Shown piece by piece: positions 9,104-17,058 of a DNA stretch of 43,162 bases (position 1 is the stretch's first letter; every line of letters starts with the position of its first letter). Made by a program: the position numbers and the translations under genes. Origin of the DNA: a virus. Location: IMG/VR virus record IMGVR_UViG_3300033388_001016, positions 1-43,162 of that record; one strand, written 5' to 3'. The notes beneath the pieces were generated by a model. It ran no database searches, was not told the DNA's origin, and saw only the letters and a program-made list of their open reading frames with translations.

Positions 9104-9588
9104 TATCTACTCCACCATCGTTTCTTTTTAGGTCTGTTAATCTCAAACACATTATAATAACCGTTGTCGCTTTTTGTTCCGCCGTAAAGATCGTCAAGAG
9201 ATGTCCACTTAATTACATCTCCCTGTAGTTTTTGATCTAGCCCGCCACCAATATCAGAACCGAGAGCAATAAGATCAAAGCGGTAACCTTCGCCGTCGAA
9301 ATCTCTATCATTATGTGCCTGCTTTACATATTGCTCTACTTGTGGAACAACAGAGTCCAGGATTGTTCTGTATTCTTCATCGCTTATGCTATCTTGTCTA
9401 CCGAAGCCCTTCTGCAACAGAGAATCCATGCCTGAATTATCGTATATCCAAATTGTTGCAGCATGGGTCGGCTCGCCATTGATAGTTACATCATCAGCGT
9501 CGAATCCTACAGTAATATTCTTAAACCCCACTGACTCATCTTCAAATAGTGTTTCAACTGTTTCCATCAATTTACGCATTTCATTCAT
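9103..9588 (-). CDS. Unknown late phage protein
   Basis: The product is 161 aa with ATG 9588, overlapping the stop of the upstream gene as TAATG. It is soluble and acidic, with a basic tail ending KKKRWWSR. The central part (DSVVPQVEQYVKQAHNDRDF) is helical and the rest mixed. No known domain is recognised. It is expressed with its neighbours from a late promoter. Confidence 0.55.
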   Translation of the reverse strand: MNEMRKLMETVETLFEDESVGFKNITVGFDADDVTINGEPTHAATIWIYDNSGMDSLLQKGFGRQDSISDEEYRTILDSVVPQVEQYVKQAHNDRDFDGEGYRFDLIALGSDIGGGLDQKLQGDVIKWTSLDDLYGGTKSDNGYYNVFEINRPKKKRWWSR

Positions 9589-10175
9589 TATACTTCTTCC
9601 TCAGGAGCAAACTCATCGAACTCAGCTTCACGCGCATCATTCTCCGCGCTTACGTCTTGTTCTTTGGAATCCTCTTCGCCGCCTAGATCCTCGTCATACG
9701 CAGCGGTAATATCTTCTACATCAATCTCATCATCTTCGATCTGCAGGAGCGCATCGTGCGCTTCATCTACAAACTTACGAGGCATTTCGATCTGTACTAG
9801 CCATACAGGTTTTTCTAGAATCTTTGCTTGCTTGCGTTCGTTAGAATATCCGCCCTTAAGATCCTTCTCTGGATCCTTAACACTCTTTGGCTCTAGTAGC
9901 GTGTCTTGCGCGAATGATACCTTGCAGCCATACTTAATTAGTCGTAAACTTCCCGCAGGATCTGGCATCAGTTTGTACGGATACATCCACATTGTCGTGA
10001 ACCAATAGCGATCAATAGTCGGACCCTCGACTAGTTCTCCGCTCATCCAGTTCTTATAAGCGTATAGATTAGCGTTATCGAACGTCTTTTCCATCTCCAT
10101 AAGCATGTCTAGCGAAGTTGATTGTCCGCCGACTCGCTTTAGAAGCGCCATAATATCGTTAACTTTCTTTGGCAT
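9588..10175 (-). CDS. Probable T4-like structural/assembly protein
   Basis: The product is 195 aa with ATG 10175, 25 nt downstream of a GATAAATA late promoter. The N-terminal half is ordered (LLKRVGGQSTSLDMLMEM, then a YWFTTMWMYPYKLMPDP segment). The last 50 residues are very acidic and probably disordered (EEDSKEQDVSAENDAREAEF). It is first in a late unit with two further unknown proteins and the candidate spanins. I recognise no motif that would fix a T4 gene number. Confidence 0.6.
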   Translation of the reverse strand: MPKKVNDIMALLKRVGGQSTSLDMLMEMEKTFDNANLYAYKNWMSGELVEGPTIDRYWFTTMWMYPYKLMPDPAGSLRLIKYGCKVSFAQDTLLEPKSVKDPEKDLKGGYSNERKQAKILEKPVWLVQIEMPRKFVDEAHDALLQIEDDEIDVEDITAAYDEDLGGEEDSKEQDVSAENDAREAEFDEFAPEEEV

Positions 10176-10200
10176 CGTATATCTCTTTAAATTATACTGT

Positions 10201-10208
10201 TATTTATC
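10201..10208 (-). promoter_or_regulatory. T4-type late promoter GATAAATA
   Basis: An exact GATAAATA on the minus strand in the 59-bp gap before the gene at 9588-10175. A TATAAT further downstream lacks a matching -35 hexamer, so the late motif is the better call. Confidence 0.75.
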
Positions 10209-10234
10209 AACTTTCTGACTAACAGTAGATCAAA

Positions 10235-11173
10235 TTATTTGTTATTGTGTTGCTTCCAGGCCGTAGCATACAAGACTTCTTCCCATCTGTTTCCGTAACG
10301 TTCTTTGAATTCTGGCTTGCGCTTCTTAATCCAACTTTCCATTCCAGGTGGCGCTTCTTCATCTAAGCTTTTTTGTGGCGTATAAGTCATGCCATCAGCG
10401 CCGCTCGATGGATCAGGGGCAAATCCCCTACGCTTATACCATGCTATAAGTTGTCGCTTGGTTAGCTTGCCTTTGCTGTTTCCAAATGGTGCAGCAGATA
10501 ACCGCAACGGAACGCCCGTTTCGTCTGCAAGTGCAACGAGTGTCATTACTACGCCGTTTGCAGACCCTGATCGTTCTCCAGGCGCAAGTGTTTGAATTGC
10601 TGAAAGATTGATGTAGTCGTTGAATGGTTGTACTGTTACTGTTGATTTGCCGTCCCATGCTATACGTGATGAGGAATCAAACGGATGATTCTGCGTTACT
10701 TTGTAATACTTCTCCATGAATTCATCAACTGCAGGATCTCTCTTGCCGCTCGATGAAAGTTTAATTGCTGCTTCGCCTAATTTTTCGGGGCTATCTTTCA
10801 TTATGAATACAGGAAGTTTCTTAATTTTGAGTGTTTCTGCTGCCATTGCGCGATGTAATCCTTCCTGCCCAAAATAATCATTTCTATAATCTAACTCAAG
10901 CATAGGAAATTTGTCGCCGCGCTTCATATCAAATGCATACTTTTTGATTAGCTTTGGATTACGTCCGCCGCGAACTAATCCTTCTGAACTATTGTTCCTA
11001 AAACCTATTTCACATGCTTGAATATATTGAGTCGGAGTCATCCACTGTACACCACCTATTACGCCTTTCTTTTCGCGCCAGTAATCAGGATTCGCCATGA
11101 TCTCCATTTGATTCGGCGTGTTGTACTCGTCAGTCTTGAACGGCTGCAAATTGTTTAGTTCATATAATCTCAT
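10235..11173 (-). CDS. Leader-bearing protein with ParB-like domain
   Basis: I start this at ATG 11173, giving 312 aa, because it forms an ATGA overlap with the upstream stop and gives the leader MRLYELNN shared with neighbouring products. A longer frame to 11266 lies inside the upstream gene. Residues about 75-135 (FPMLELDY, then QEGLHRAMAAETLKIKKLPV) match the ParB/Srx-like fold, where the GxHR motif binds nucleotide. Around 235-265 is LRLSAAPFG...LIAWYKRRGF, like the C-terminal end of GNAT acetyltransferases. The last 35 residues (FKERYGNRWEEVLYATAWK) form a C-terminal module I associate with T4-like phage proteins. The mosaic is unusual. I infer a packaged or late enzyme-like protein. Confidence 0.7.
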   Translation of the reverse strand: MRLYELNNLQPFKTDEYNTPNQMEIMANPDYWREKKGVIGGVQWMTPTQYIQACEIGFRNNSSEGLVRGGRNPKLIKKYAFDMKRGDKFPMLELDYRNDYFGQEGLHRAMAAETLKIKKLPVFIMKDSPEKLGEAAIKLSSSGKRDPAVDEFMEKYYKVTQNHPFDSSSRIAWDGKSTVTVQPFNDYINLSAIQTLAPGERSGSANGVVMTLVALADETGVPLRLSAAPFGNSKGKLTKRQLIAWYKRRGFAPDPSSGADGMTYTPQKSLDEEAPPGMESWIKKRKPEFKERYGNRWEEVLYATAWKQHNNK

Positions 11174-11793
11174 ACTGCTACCTGTACTTCTCCGACCTTT
11201 CCTAGCACGTTCATGTTGAACCAAACTGTACTTTCTACATCCCAACTTGCCATGTGTAATCCCCATCTATTTGGATTAGATGAGTGAACTGCATCCCAAT
11301 GCTGTGCCACCCATGGCCACGGAAAATTATGATGAATTTTCATTGCGTCCATCCCGTCGCCGTAATCTGGGCCTTGGTCAGGATGTTTTGCATGTGTAAG
11401 ATCGACATACAAGTTATAAATTTCCCTGTAATCATCGTCTGTATTCATTTCAAGAATCTTTGCGCCTGCTTTAGGATAGAACAATGTTCCTCGATCAGAT
11501 GCCCAAGATGGCATTTCATGCCGAGTCCAATTCGACCATGCACTTTCCCAAACATGATCTGTTTCTGTAGCTGTTGAAGTCCAGAATCCGTTTTCAGGTT
11601 TGCGATCACCTGGTTTTGAATCAAAACGTTGGTTTGCTGTTGGCATAGGTGCAGAGCCTTCGTCATCAAATGTGCTAGCTCCTCTTGGAACATATAGCTG
11701 GGGCTTGTTCGCGATTGGAGACTTCGTGCTTGCGCGCAATAAGTCTGCAAATCTGTCTTCTGTTTCTGCCGATGCTAATTCAAATAATCTCAT
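11170..11793 (-). CDS. Leader-bearing unknown protein (MRLFELAS)
   Basis: The product is 207 aa. ATG 11793 forms ATGA with the previous stop and AAGGAC lies upstream. It begins MRLFELASAETED, the same hexapeptide as the next gene up. A linker of about 50 residues is followed by a folded domain with NGFWTSTATETDHVWESAWSN and GTLFYPKAGAKILEMN. The Arg-Gly, then (S/T)TS-like, then acidic order is faintly reminiscent of ADP-ribosyltransferase folds, and T4 packages such an enzyme (Alt), but the resemblance is weak. It sits between two other leader-bearing genes. Function unknown. Confidence 0.65.
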   Translation of the reverse strand: MRLFELASAETEDRFADLLRASTKSPIANKPQLYVPRGASTFDDEGSAPMPTANQRFDSKPGDRKPENGFWTSTATETDHVWESAWSNWTRHEMPSWASDRGTLFYPKAGAKILEMNTDDDYREIYNLYVDLTHAKHPDQGPDYGDGMDAMKIHHNFPWPWVAQHWDAVHSSNPNRWGLHMASWDVESTVWFNMNVLGKVGEVQVAV

Positions 11794-11999
11794 TCTTTGT
11801 CCTTCGGTTCTAACTTAGACACTCGCGGCTTGTATAGCTTTTGATCGCCTTTAGTTGTTTTGAGTACAGGTTGACCGTTATCATCTTTAGTAAAGCCTTT
11901 GACTTCTGCTTTTCTATTCTTAAATTTGCCCACCTTAACCTCGTCGCCTACGCTTATGCTAGGCGGATTAAGCGTTTTTGTTAGTTCAAATAACCTCAT
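11790..11999 (-). CDS. Small leader-bearing basic protein
   Basis: The product is 69 aa. I choose ATG 11999 (MRLFELTKTLNPP). The alternative ATG at 12005 overlaps the last base of the late promoter and could hardly be transcribed. GATAAATA ends six nt before this ATG, so the message would be almost leaderless. After the leader, residues 17-65 look like a small SH3/KOW-like beta barrel (GDEVKVGKFKNRKAEVKGF) rich in lysine. Its stop overlaps the next leader gene as ATGA. Confidence 0.65.
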   Translation of the reverse strand: MRLFELTKTLNPPSISVGDEVKVGKFKNRKAEVKGFTKDDNGQPVLKTTKGDQKLYKPRVSKLEPKDKE

Positions 12000-12004
12000 A
12001 CTCA

Positions 12005-12012
12005 TATTTATC
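12005..12012 (-). promoter_or_regulatory. Late promoter abutting a start codon
   Basis: GATAAATA on the minus strand, followed by only five nt (TGAGT) and then ATG 11999. In T4 late promoters transcription starts about six nt after this octamer, so the mRNA would begin at or next to the AUG. Confidence 0.7.
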
Positions 12013-12052
12013 AGCTTTTGTAATATACGTGCTAATTGGAAAATCGTAGAAG

Positions 12053-12060
12053 GCTAAATA
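12053..12060 (+). promoter_or_regulatory. Possible late-promoter variant GCTAAATA before phoH
   Basis: GCTAAATA on the plus strand differs from GATAAATA at one base and lies 119 nt upstream of the phoH ATG, in the only non-coding stretch before it. A short open frame beginning at ATG 12070 follows nine nt later but runs into phoH out of frame. No sigma-70 promoter was found here. Confidence 0.35.
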
Positions 12061-12179
12061 ATAGTGTAGATGAAATATACCAATTTCTTATTAAACGCAC
12101 ACTCGCTCACTATTCTATTGGGCACAGCGTACTACGACCTCATCACAATTACTCACAAGCCTTTAATGGAGAATAACCA

Positions 12180-12905
12180 ATGGCAAGAACAAAAAAGAAA
12201 AGGAATGGGCGCATACTTCGCATCCAAGAAGCACCAAGGAAGGAGATCAGCCAAAAACGTAAGAACTATGTAAAACTTATCCCGCGCAACATTGCGCAAG
12301 AAGAATATATCGCGAATCTGCACGATCAAGACCAACGAATCGTCATCGCTACAGGCCCCGCAGGAACGGGCAAAACCTACCTAGCAGTACAGAAAGCAGT
12401 ACAAGAATTTATGAATAACAACGTATCTCGCGTTGTTATTACGCGCCCCGCAGTTACAGTGGATGAGGATCACGGCTTCCTGCCTGGGACGATTGAGAAG
12501 AAAATGGCTCCTTGGGTACGTCCGCTTATGGATGTATTCGAGGAATATTATAGCCCTAAAGAGATTTCACTAATGCTTGAAGAAGGCACAATTGAGATTT
12601 GTCCTCTTGCCTATATGAGAGGACGAACTTTCAAGGACTGCGTTATCATTTTTGATGAGGCACAGAATACCACAACACCACAGATGAAAATGGCTCTGAC
12701 TCGCATCGGTGAAGGTACACGTATGTATATCACAGGGGACTTGAAACAGTCCGACTTAAGGAGGGAAAATGGATTGTATGATTTCTTTAAGAAGCTCGAG
12801 GCTCGTAGTTCACTTGCCATATCGCTGACTAGCTTTACGCAGGAACATATTGAACGAGATCCTATAGTAACCGAGGTTTTACGGTGTTACGGGGACGAAG
12901 ATTAA
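12180..12905 (+). CDS. phoH: PhoH-family P-loop ATPase
   Basis: The product is 241 aa and one of only three plus-strand genes in the window. ATG 12180 has GGAG eight nt upstream. Walker A GPAGTGKT is at 59-66, the PhoH signature ITRPAVTVDEDHGFLPG around 87-103 and Walker B CVIIFDEAQN around 154-163. A GDLKQSDL motif follows. The N-terminal 35 residues are basic. PhoH proteins are common in marine T4-like phages; they are P-loop ATPases of the helicase superfamily whose role in infection is unclear. A candidate structured RNA follows the stop and then convergent genes begin. Confidence 0.93.
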   Translation: MARTKKKRNGRILRIQEAPRKEISQKRKNYVKLIPRNIAQEEYIANLHDQDQRIVIATGPAGTGKTYLAVQKAVQEFMNNNVSRVVITRPAVTVDEDHGFLPGTIEKKMAPWVRPLMDVFEEYYSPKEISLMLEEGTIEICPLAYMRGRTFKDCVIIFDEAQNTTTPQMKMALTRIGEGTRMYITGDLKQSDLRRENGLYDFFKKLEARSSLAISLTSFTQEHIERDPIVTEVLRCYGDED

Positions 12906-12912
12906 CTATATA

Positions 12913-13021
12913 GGTAAATAATATATAGCGACGAGTGCTTTGTTTGAAGCACGACGACAGGAATGTGTACTAGTAATCACAGACCGCTGACCGATAGCTA
13001 CTCCCTGCGCTCGTCATTTTT
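12913..13021 (+). ncRNA. Candidate structured small RNA downstream of phoH
   Basis: This 130-bp gap between convergent genes has no plausible ORF. It starts with GGTAAATA (12913-12920), a variant of the late octamer. The sequence after it can fold so that 12930-12938 pairs with 13007-13015 (9 bp with one G-U), immediately followed by ATTTTT. A competing fold uses hairpin GTGCTT/AAGCAC (12936-12951), plus 12953-12961 paired with 13004-13015 with a three-base bulge. So it could be a short RNA ending in a terminator-like stem, or simply the phoH terminator. No tRNA T-arm or anticodon arm is seen. Confidence 0.4.
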
Positions 13022-13035
13022 AAGTTGGGCTACAG

Positions 13036-13266
13036 TTATACCAAGCTCTCACTTATGACATGATAACCGATTGTTCCCTGAGGATCTTTCAGCATACGCC
13101 TGAAATATTCTTGCTCAGTCATATTCGTTTCACGAATTTGCCAGTTACTACCGCCACATATTTTACAGCTACCTGTTGACGAGGTTGGGTCTTCTAATTC
13201 TTTAATAAGAGAATGCGCGCCGCAATCTAACTTAGCGAGACACCTGTATTCAAGCATATTAGCCAT
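13036..13266 (-). CDS. Small protein with CxxC pair
   Basis: The product is 76 aa. I use ATG 13266 (MANMLEYRC), which overlaps the end of guaC by eight nt, rather than an upstream start deep inside guaC. Cysteines at about 8 and 14 and a CKICGG pair at about 34-37 could form one zinc site. The rest is a short helical tail ([13 protein letters not shown]). No family is recognised. It is the last gene of the guaC transcript. Confidence 0.55.
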   Translation of the reverse strand: MANMLEYRCLAKLDCGAHSLIKELEDPTSSTGSCKICGGSNWQIRETNMTEQEYFRRMLKDPQGTIGYHVISESLV

Positions 13267-14320
13267 TGCTATCTGTCCCGTATACGTTATTAAGTTGGTT
13301 ACGAACACGAACGAATGTCGTGCGTTTTGATAATTCTTTGAGCGCAGGGCTACCTGTGTAGGTACATGCTGACCGAACTCCGCCTAATATGTCTTTCACA
13401 GTATCTTCAACATCACCTCTGTAAGGAATAAGGACACGCTTGCCTTCGCTTGCACGATAGCCTGTAAGCCCGTCACCGTGTTTGCTCTGTGCGGTTTCGC
13501 TACTCATACCGTAGAACTCGACATATGGATAATCGCCGTTCTCAGAAGTGATTTTACCGCCACCTTGATCGTGACCTGCTAGCATTCCGCCAAGCATTAC
13601 AAAGTCTGCGCCAGCACCAAATGCTTTCGCTACATCCCCAGAACAAGTACATCCGCCATCAGCGACAATAAGACCTTTCAGTCCGTGTGCTGCATCAGCA
13701 CATTCGATAACTGCTGATAGCTGAGGATAACCTACTCCTGTTTTCTTGCGCGTTGTGCAGACACTTCCTGGGCCGATCCCAACCTTTACAATGTCAGCAC
13801 CAGCTAGAATAAGTGCTTCCGTCATATCTGCTGTGACAACATTGCCTGCAATGATTACCTTAGATGGGAACTTCTTGCGAACTGTCTGCACAAAGCTAAC
13901 GAAATTTTCTGTGTATCCGTTAGCAACGTCAATGCAAATATAATTAATCTCCGGAAATGCAGAAATGAGATTTCTTGTTTTTAGAAAGTCTGCATCAGAG
14001 ATACCTGTTGAAATAGCTACGTTCTTATGCTCGGCTGTTGGTCCCGCGTCTGTTATCATAAAATCGCGATAATCGTTCATGTCGTAATGCTTGTGCAAGC
14101 ATGTGAACATATTAAACTTCCACAACGCATGAGCCATTTCAAATGTACCTGTTGTGTCCATGTTAGCAGCCATGATAGGAATGCCGCTGTACACTTGTGG
14201 TGAATGGCGAAAAGTAAATTCACGTTCTAAGCTTACGTCTTTGCGTGAAACTAATGTGCTACGCTTCGGACGTATCAATACGTCACTGTAATCAAACTTT
14301 GTGTCTTCTTCGATTCTCAT
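13259..14320 (-). CDS. guaC: GMP reductase
   Basis: The product is 353 aa (E. coli GuaC is 347). It begins [20 protein letters not shown], very like bacterial GuaC, and has the IMPDH/GMPR barrel motifs: [21 protein letters not shown]. The catalytic loop [11 protein letters not shown] has the active Cys at 188, followed by [17 protein letters not shown] and [11 protein letters not shown]. It has no CBS domains and its length and N-terminus fit GMPR rather than IMPDH. The reaction is NADPH-dependent deamination of GMP to IMP, feeding guanine back toward adenine nucleotides. The start overlaps the upstream stop as ATGA. Phage-borne GMP reductase is uncommon; here it probably rebalances the purine pool for AT-rich DNA. 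Confidence 0.93.
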   Translation of the reverse strand: MRIEEDTKFDYSDVLIRPKRSTLVSRKDVSLEREFTFRHSPQVYSGIPIMAANMDTTGTFEMAHALWKFNMFTCLHKHYDMNDYRDFMITDAGPTAEHKNVAISTGISDADFLKTRNLISAFPEINYICIDVANGYTENFVSFVQTVRKKFPSKVIIAGNVVTADMTEALILAGADIVKVGIGPGSVCTTRKKTGVGYPQLSAVIECADAAHGLKGLIVADGGCTCSGDVAKAFGAGADFVMLGGMLAGHDQGGGKITSENGDYPYVEFYGMSSETAQSKHGDGLTGYRASEGKRVLIPYRGDVEDTVKDILGGVRSACTYTGSPALKELSKRTTFVRVRNQLNNVYGTDSNG

Positions 14321-14706
14321 GTTTTGTCCTGCACCATATCCATAATTATACCAGTTACACTACGCACTTTGTCGCCCTTAATATATTCTTTCTCAGTCTT
14401 AGTTAAGTCTACGCTATACATATTACCACACCAAATGCAAGTGAACGTGTCTGGATCAAAGTGTTCTATGTTTTTACCTAGCGGAACTGAAAAACAATAA
14501 TGATACGGAGACTTATCGCAGACCCGATCTTTTGTTACTGCGTCAAGCGACAATACATCGTCATAGTCTTGATTGTGGAGTTGATATAGTTGCATTGCAA
14601 AACGATTGTCTTTCTCTTCCATTAGCTGTAAGAGTAACTCGCCTAAAGCTTTTATACCAGTAAGCTTGGCTTTAAAATACAGTTTATCGAAATCTTCTTG
14701 GTTCAT
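14317..14706 (-). CDS. Unknown protein with CxxC motif
   Basis: The product is 129 aa with ATG 14706, one nt after the upstream stop. The N-terminal half is helical ([17 protein letters not shown]). The C-terminal half carries [14 protein letters not shown], a CxxC that may bind zinc together with Cys and His around residues 63-70. Its stop overlaps guaC as ATGA, so the two should be translated together. A TATAAT near its end (14342-14347) might also serve guaC but lacks a good -35. Confidence 0.55.
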   Translation of the reverse strand: MNQEDFDKLYFKAKLTGIKALGELLLQLMEEKDNRFAMQLYQLHNQDYDDVLSLDAVTKDRVCDKSPYHYCFSVPLGKNIEHFDPDTFTCIWCGNMYSVDLTKTEKEYIKGDKVRSVTGIIMDMVQDKT

Positions 14707-14934
14707 TTACCATTCGTCGTAGTTTGTCACGTTAGTCTTTTGTCCACAGCAACATTGTACTTCGACTACTAAGCCCATGTTCGTTGGTGTGAACAGATAT
14801 GTGATCGCTCCACCGTTAGCACCCTGCGGGAGAATGCCATGATCGTTCGGTTGCCAATATGCACACGTTTCTAAATGTTCTTGCAACCATTCATTCATCT
14901 TTTCAACATTGTAGTTGTCGGTTTCGAATTTCAT
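14707..14934 (-). CDS. Small Cys-containing phage protein
   Basis: The product is 75 aa with ATG 14934, overlapping the HAD gene stop as ATGA. A helical start (VEKMNEWLQEHLETCAYW) is followed by a strand-rich part with VEVQCCCGQKTN, three adjacent cysteines. No family is recognised. It is co-transcribed with the nucleotide-metabolism genes around it. Confidence 0.55.
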   Translation of the reverse strand: MKFETDNYNVEKMNEWLQEHLETCAYWQPNDHGILPQGANGGAITYLFTPTNMGLVVEVQCCCGQKTNVTNYDEW

Positions 14935-15539
14935 TCTTCGGCCCCTTTAATAATTTCGTATATATCTGCCCACGGAGTCTCTTGAGTTGTACGAGCATAA
15001 AGCAGATGATCGTCTGTGTCATACTTTGTATTGTATACGTGATCTATAACAATTGATCGCAGCCCAAGCTGTGCGCCAGCCACAGCGTTTGATACATGAT
15101 CTTCAATCCAGAACATGTTTGTGTTTTTCCATTGCGCTAATTTTTCTGCTTTGTGTATACCGATGCGTAAGCAATGCAATCCTATGATCGCATTGCCAAA
15201 GTGTTCACGAAGATTGTGTGTTCTATGATCGTGTGCGCTAGGCTTTTCACTGAGGCTTGTAACTACAATAAACTTGTAACCTTCATTATTCAACTTGGCT
15301 ACGTATTCTTTTGCATCTGCATGAGGCGGTAAAGAACGAATACGATCAGAATGATTGAACTCTTTGATAAAATCCATTTTAACATTCGAAGACAAACCGA
15401 ATCGTTCCCTAACGGAATAATTCTCCTCTTCGCCTGGGACAACCCGATAACCTTTGTCCTGCATGAATTCATTAAACGTGCAGTTCCAGTTAAACAAGCA
15501 TCCATCTGCGTCTGTTAAAATTACTTTATCGTGATTCAT
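14931..15539 (-). CDS. HAD-superfamily phosphatase, nucleotidase-like
   Basis: I start this at ATG 15539 (202 aa); an open extension to 15644 lies inside the upstream AAA gene. Motif I is ILTDADGCLFNW (Asp 10 nucleophile, Asp 12), motif II VVTSLSE around residues 94-100 and motif III/IV FWIEDHVSNAVAGAQLG around 143-160. The fold and size fit 5'(3')-deoxyribonucleotidase-like HAD enzymes. The setting with GMP reductase suggests a role in nucleotide pools, but HAD substrate specificity cannot be read from sequence. No strong Shine-Dalgarno is visible, so coupling to the upstream gene is likely. Confidence 0.8.
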   Translation of the reverse strand: MNHDKVILTDADGCLFNWNCTFNEFMQDKGYRVVPGEEENYSVRERFGLSSNVKMDFIKEFNHSDRIRSLPPHADAKEYVAKLNNEGYKFIVVTSLSEKPSAHDHRTHNLREHFGNAIIGLHCLRIGIHKAEKLAQWKNTNMFWIEDHVSNAVAGAQLGLRSIVIDHVYNTKYDTDDHLLYARTTQETPWADIYEIIKGAEE

Positions 15540-15576
15540 CTTACTTTTCGTATTCCATACTTCCTTATAATTTTCT

Positions 15577-16644
15577 CTATCTCCGCAGGGGTGGGGAAAC
15601 TGCCTCTGTTGCCACCCTTGCCGGCTTTTTTCCGGCGTCGGCAAAAAAACCTATTTCCTTTGACTTTTCATCATCTGCGCTAGTAGGCTGCGTGTCAATC
15701 ATAAGCCGTAGACGTTCAACTGTCTCGTCAAAGTTTTGATCTAGTGCTTCTACAGAAACAATAAGTTCTTTCAAGTGTGCGATTGAGAATTCGTCTGTTG
15801 CTGCAACCCACTCAGCAAGTTCGTCTGTACCTGCAATGCGTTTGTTCCGCGCCTGCAAATACACAGCGCGAGCCTCAGGAGTCGGCATGTCGATCTTGCG
15901 TACAATGTCAAAACGACTTGGACGATTGACCATGCGTTTGTCAAGCTTCTCTGGGTAGTTTGTTGTAGCAATGAATACTACGTTGTCGATTTGCAAATCA
16001 CCGTCAAGCAATGCAAGCATGTCTGCTTCGCCATACGCCTGCTGAATTGCATCTATGTCTTCGACCAATACAATCACTGGACGATCAGGTTCAATGCGTC
16101 GTAGCATTTCTAAACCTTGTGCTGTAATCTTAGGTTCTTTTACGTAAACTGCAATGCCACCGCGATCAACAACTTTCTTTGTGATTAGTTGCAGCGTTGA
16201 GGTCTTGCCACTTCCCGCAGGGCCGAAAAGCAATACGCCACGCTTCCATAGAAATCCTAGCTCGCGGAATAGTGACTCACGATGCCAGAACTGCTCGATG
16301 TTGTCGATGATTTCTTCTGATGCACTATCAGGCAAAATGAGTAGATCATCAAGGTTGATAGGCTTCGGCGCAAAGTAAATTCCCCTGTTGTGAGAATACT
16401 CAATTGCGTACTGACCTGCAGGAAGACTGTTGACTGTCATATCTGCTGGGAAATACGCATCGCTAACTTTTGACCACTGTCGTGCGTTTTCTTTCAATGT
16501 ACCTTCTTCATCCTCACAATCATATTCATCAACGGTGGCATTTGGTGTTTCATACGTGCGCGGGTCTGCTTCCCCTACCTCAGTTTCGTCATTGTCTTTG
16601 GTAAGTTCTTGCAGTTCTTTCAAGTCTTCTGTTGCATCATTCAT
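15577..16644 (-). CDS. AAA+ ATPase, BCS1-like
   Basis: The product is 355 aa. ATG 16644 forms ATGA with the previous stop. The N-terminal 55 residues are acidic and probably disordered. A short domain (60-100) precedes the AAA core: Walker A GPAGSGKT at 141-148, Walker B VIVLVEDIDAI around 190-200, sensor 1 IATTNYPEKLD and the RPSRFD arginine region. The AAA sequence is of the classic (BCS1/FtsH/proteasomal) clade rather than clamp loader or ClpA type. No protease or membrane segment follows. Function in the phage is unknown; remodelling of a protein complex is the family expectation. Confidence 0.85.
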   Translation of the reverse strand: MNDATEDLKELQELTKDNDETEVGEADPRTYETPNATVDEYDCEDEEGTLKENARQWSKVSDAYFPADMTVNSLPAGQYAIEYSHNRGIYFAPKPINLDDLLILPDSASEEIIDNIEQFWHRESLFRELGFLWKRGVLLFGPAGSGKTSTLQLITKKVVDRGGIAVYVKEPKITAQGLEMLRRIEPDRPVIVLVEDIDAIQQAYGEADMLALLDGDLQIDNVVFIATTNYPEKLDKRMVNRPSRFDIVRKIDMPTPEARAVYLQARNKRIAGTDELAEWVAATDEFSIAHLKELIVSVEALDQNFDETVERLRLMIDTQPTSADDEKSKEIGFFADAGKKPARVATEAVSPPLRR

Positions 16645-17003
16645 TCTTCTTCCTTGTTTGATTCAGTTTGCTCTAATTCTTCTTGTATCGTTTCTTTGTC
16701 AAGTAATAATGCTTCTGGAACTGGTGCTCCTACTAACTGTAAGAACTGTGTATATTTGTCTGCATAGCCTTTGATTACGTGTTCTTCAACTTGGTCGTAT
16801 GAAAGACCTTCCTGTCTGTATGTGTTCTTCACAAATTCGCGCTTTACCACATCCATTATGATCGTAGACCCTTGTAAATGCTTACGTTTGTAGCGGTCTA
16901 CAAATTCACAAGATTCGTGCGTTTGCATCTTACCCTTATTCGGACCCTTGTTGATGGGCTGATGGACATGTGTTAATATTAGATAAGCGCCTTTGCTGCT
17001 CAT
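16641..17003 (-). CDS. Unknown protein, first gene of a sigma-70 operon
   Basis: The product is 120 aa. ATG 17003 has AAAGGA upstream and sits about 17 nt from the predicted start of a consensus promoter. It begins MSSKGAYLILTHVHQPINKG, then a basic middle (DRYKRKHLQGSTIIMDVVKR), and ends in an acidic tail (EELEQTESNKEEE). It has no transmembrane segment and no known motif. It leads the transcript for the AAA ATPase, HAD phosphatase and GMP reductase. Confidence 0.6.
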   Translation of the reverse strand: MSSKGAYLILTHVHQPINKGPNKGKMQTHESCEFVDRYKRKHLQGSTIIMDVVKREFVKNTYRQEGLSYDQVEEHVIKGYADKYTQFLQLVGAPVPEALLLDKETIQEELEQTESNKEEE

Positions 17004-17026
17004 TATTGTTCCTTTAGTAGACTAGC

Positions 17027-17055
17027 ATTATAGCTTAGAATGTTTTATTTGTCAA
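17027..17055 (-). promoter_or_regulatory. Consensus sigma-70 promoter
   Basis: On the minus strand TTGACA (17055-17050), a 17-bp spacer and TATAAT (17032-17027): a perfect match to the housekeeping consensus in a 55-bp intergenic gap, pointing at the ATG at 17003. It should be read by unmodified host RNA polymerase, i.e. early in infection. Confidence 0.9.
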
Positions 17056-17058
17056 GCC

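Noticed and set aside
11999-12005. Alternative start MSMRLFEL at ATG 12005
   Set aside because: This ATG overlaps the final A of the GATAAATA promoter, so it would lie at or upstream of the transcription start; ATG 11999 also matches the shared leader.
12926-13021. tRNA gene
   Set aside because: Only the outer stem and one hairpin are seen; there is no T-arm consensus or anticodon stem.
14342-14364. TATAAT before guaC as a promoter
   Set aside because: No -35 hexamer at 16-18 bp better than chance, and guaC is already coupled by ATGA to the upstream gene.
15611-15650. GC-rich inverted repeats with T/A runs near the end of the AAA gene
   Set aside because: They lie in the coding end of the AAA gene; the stems are short and overlap, and the next gene is co-oriented, so a terminator is not convincing.
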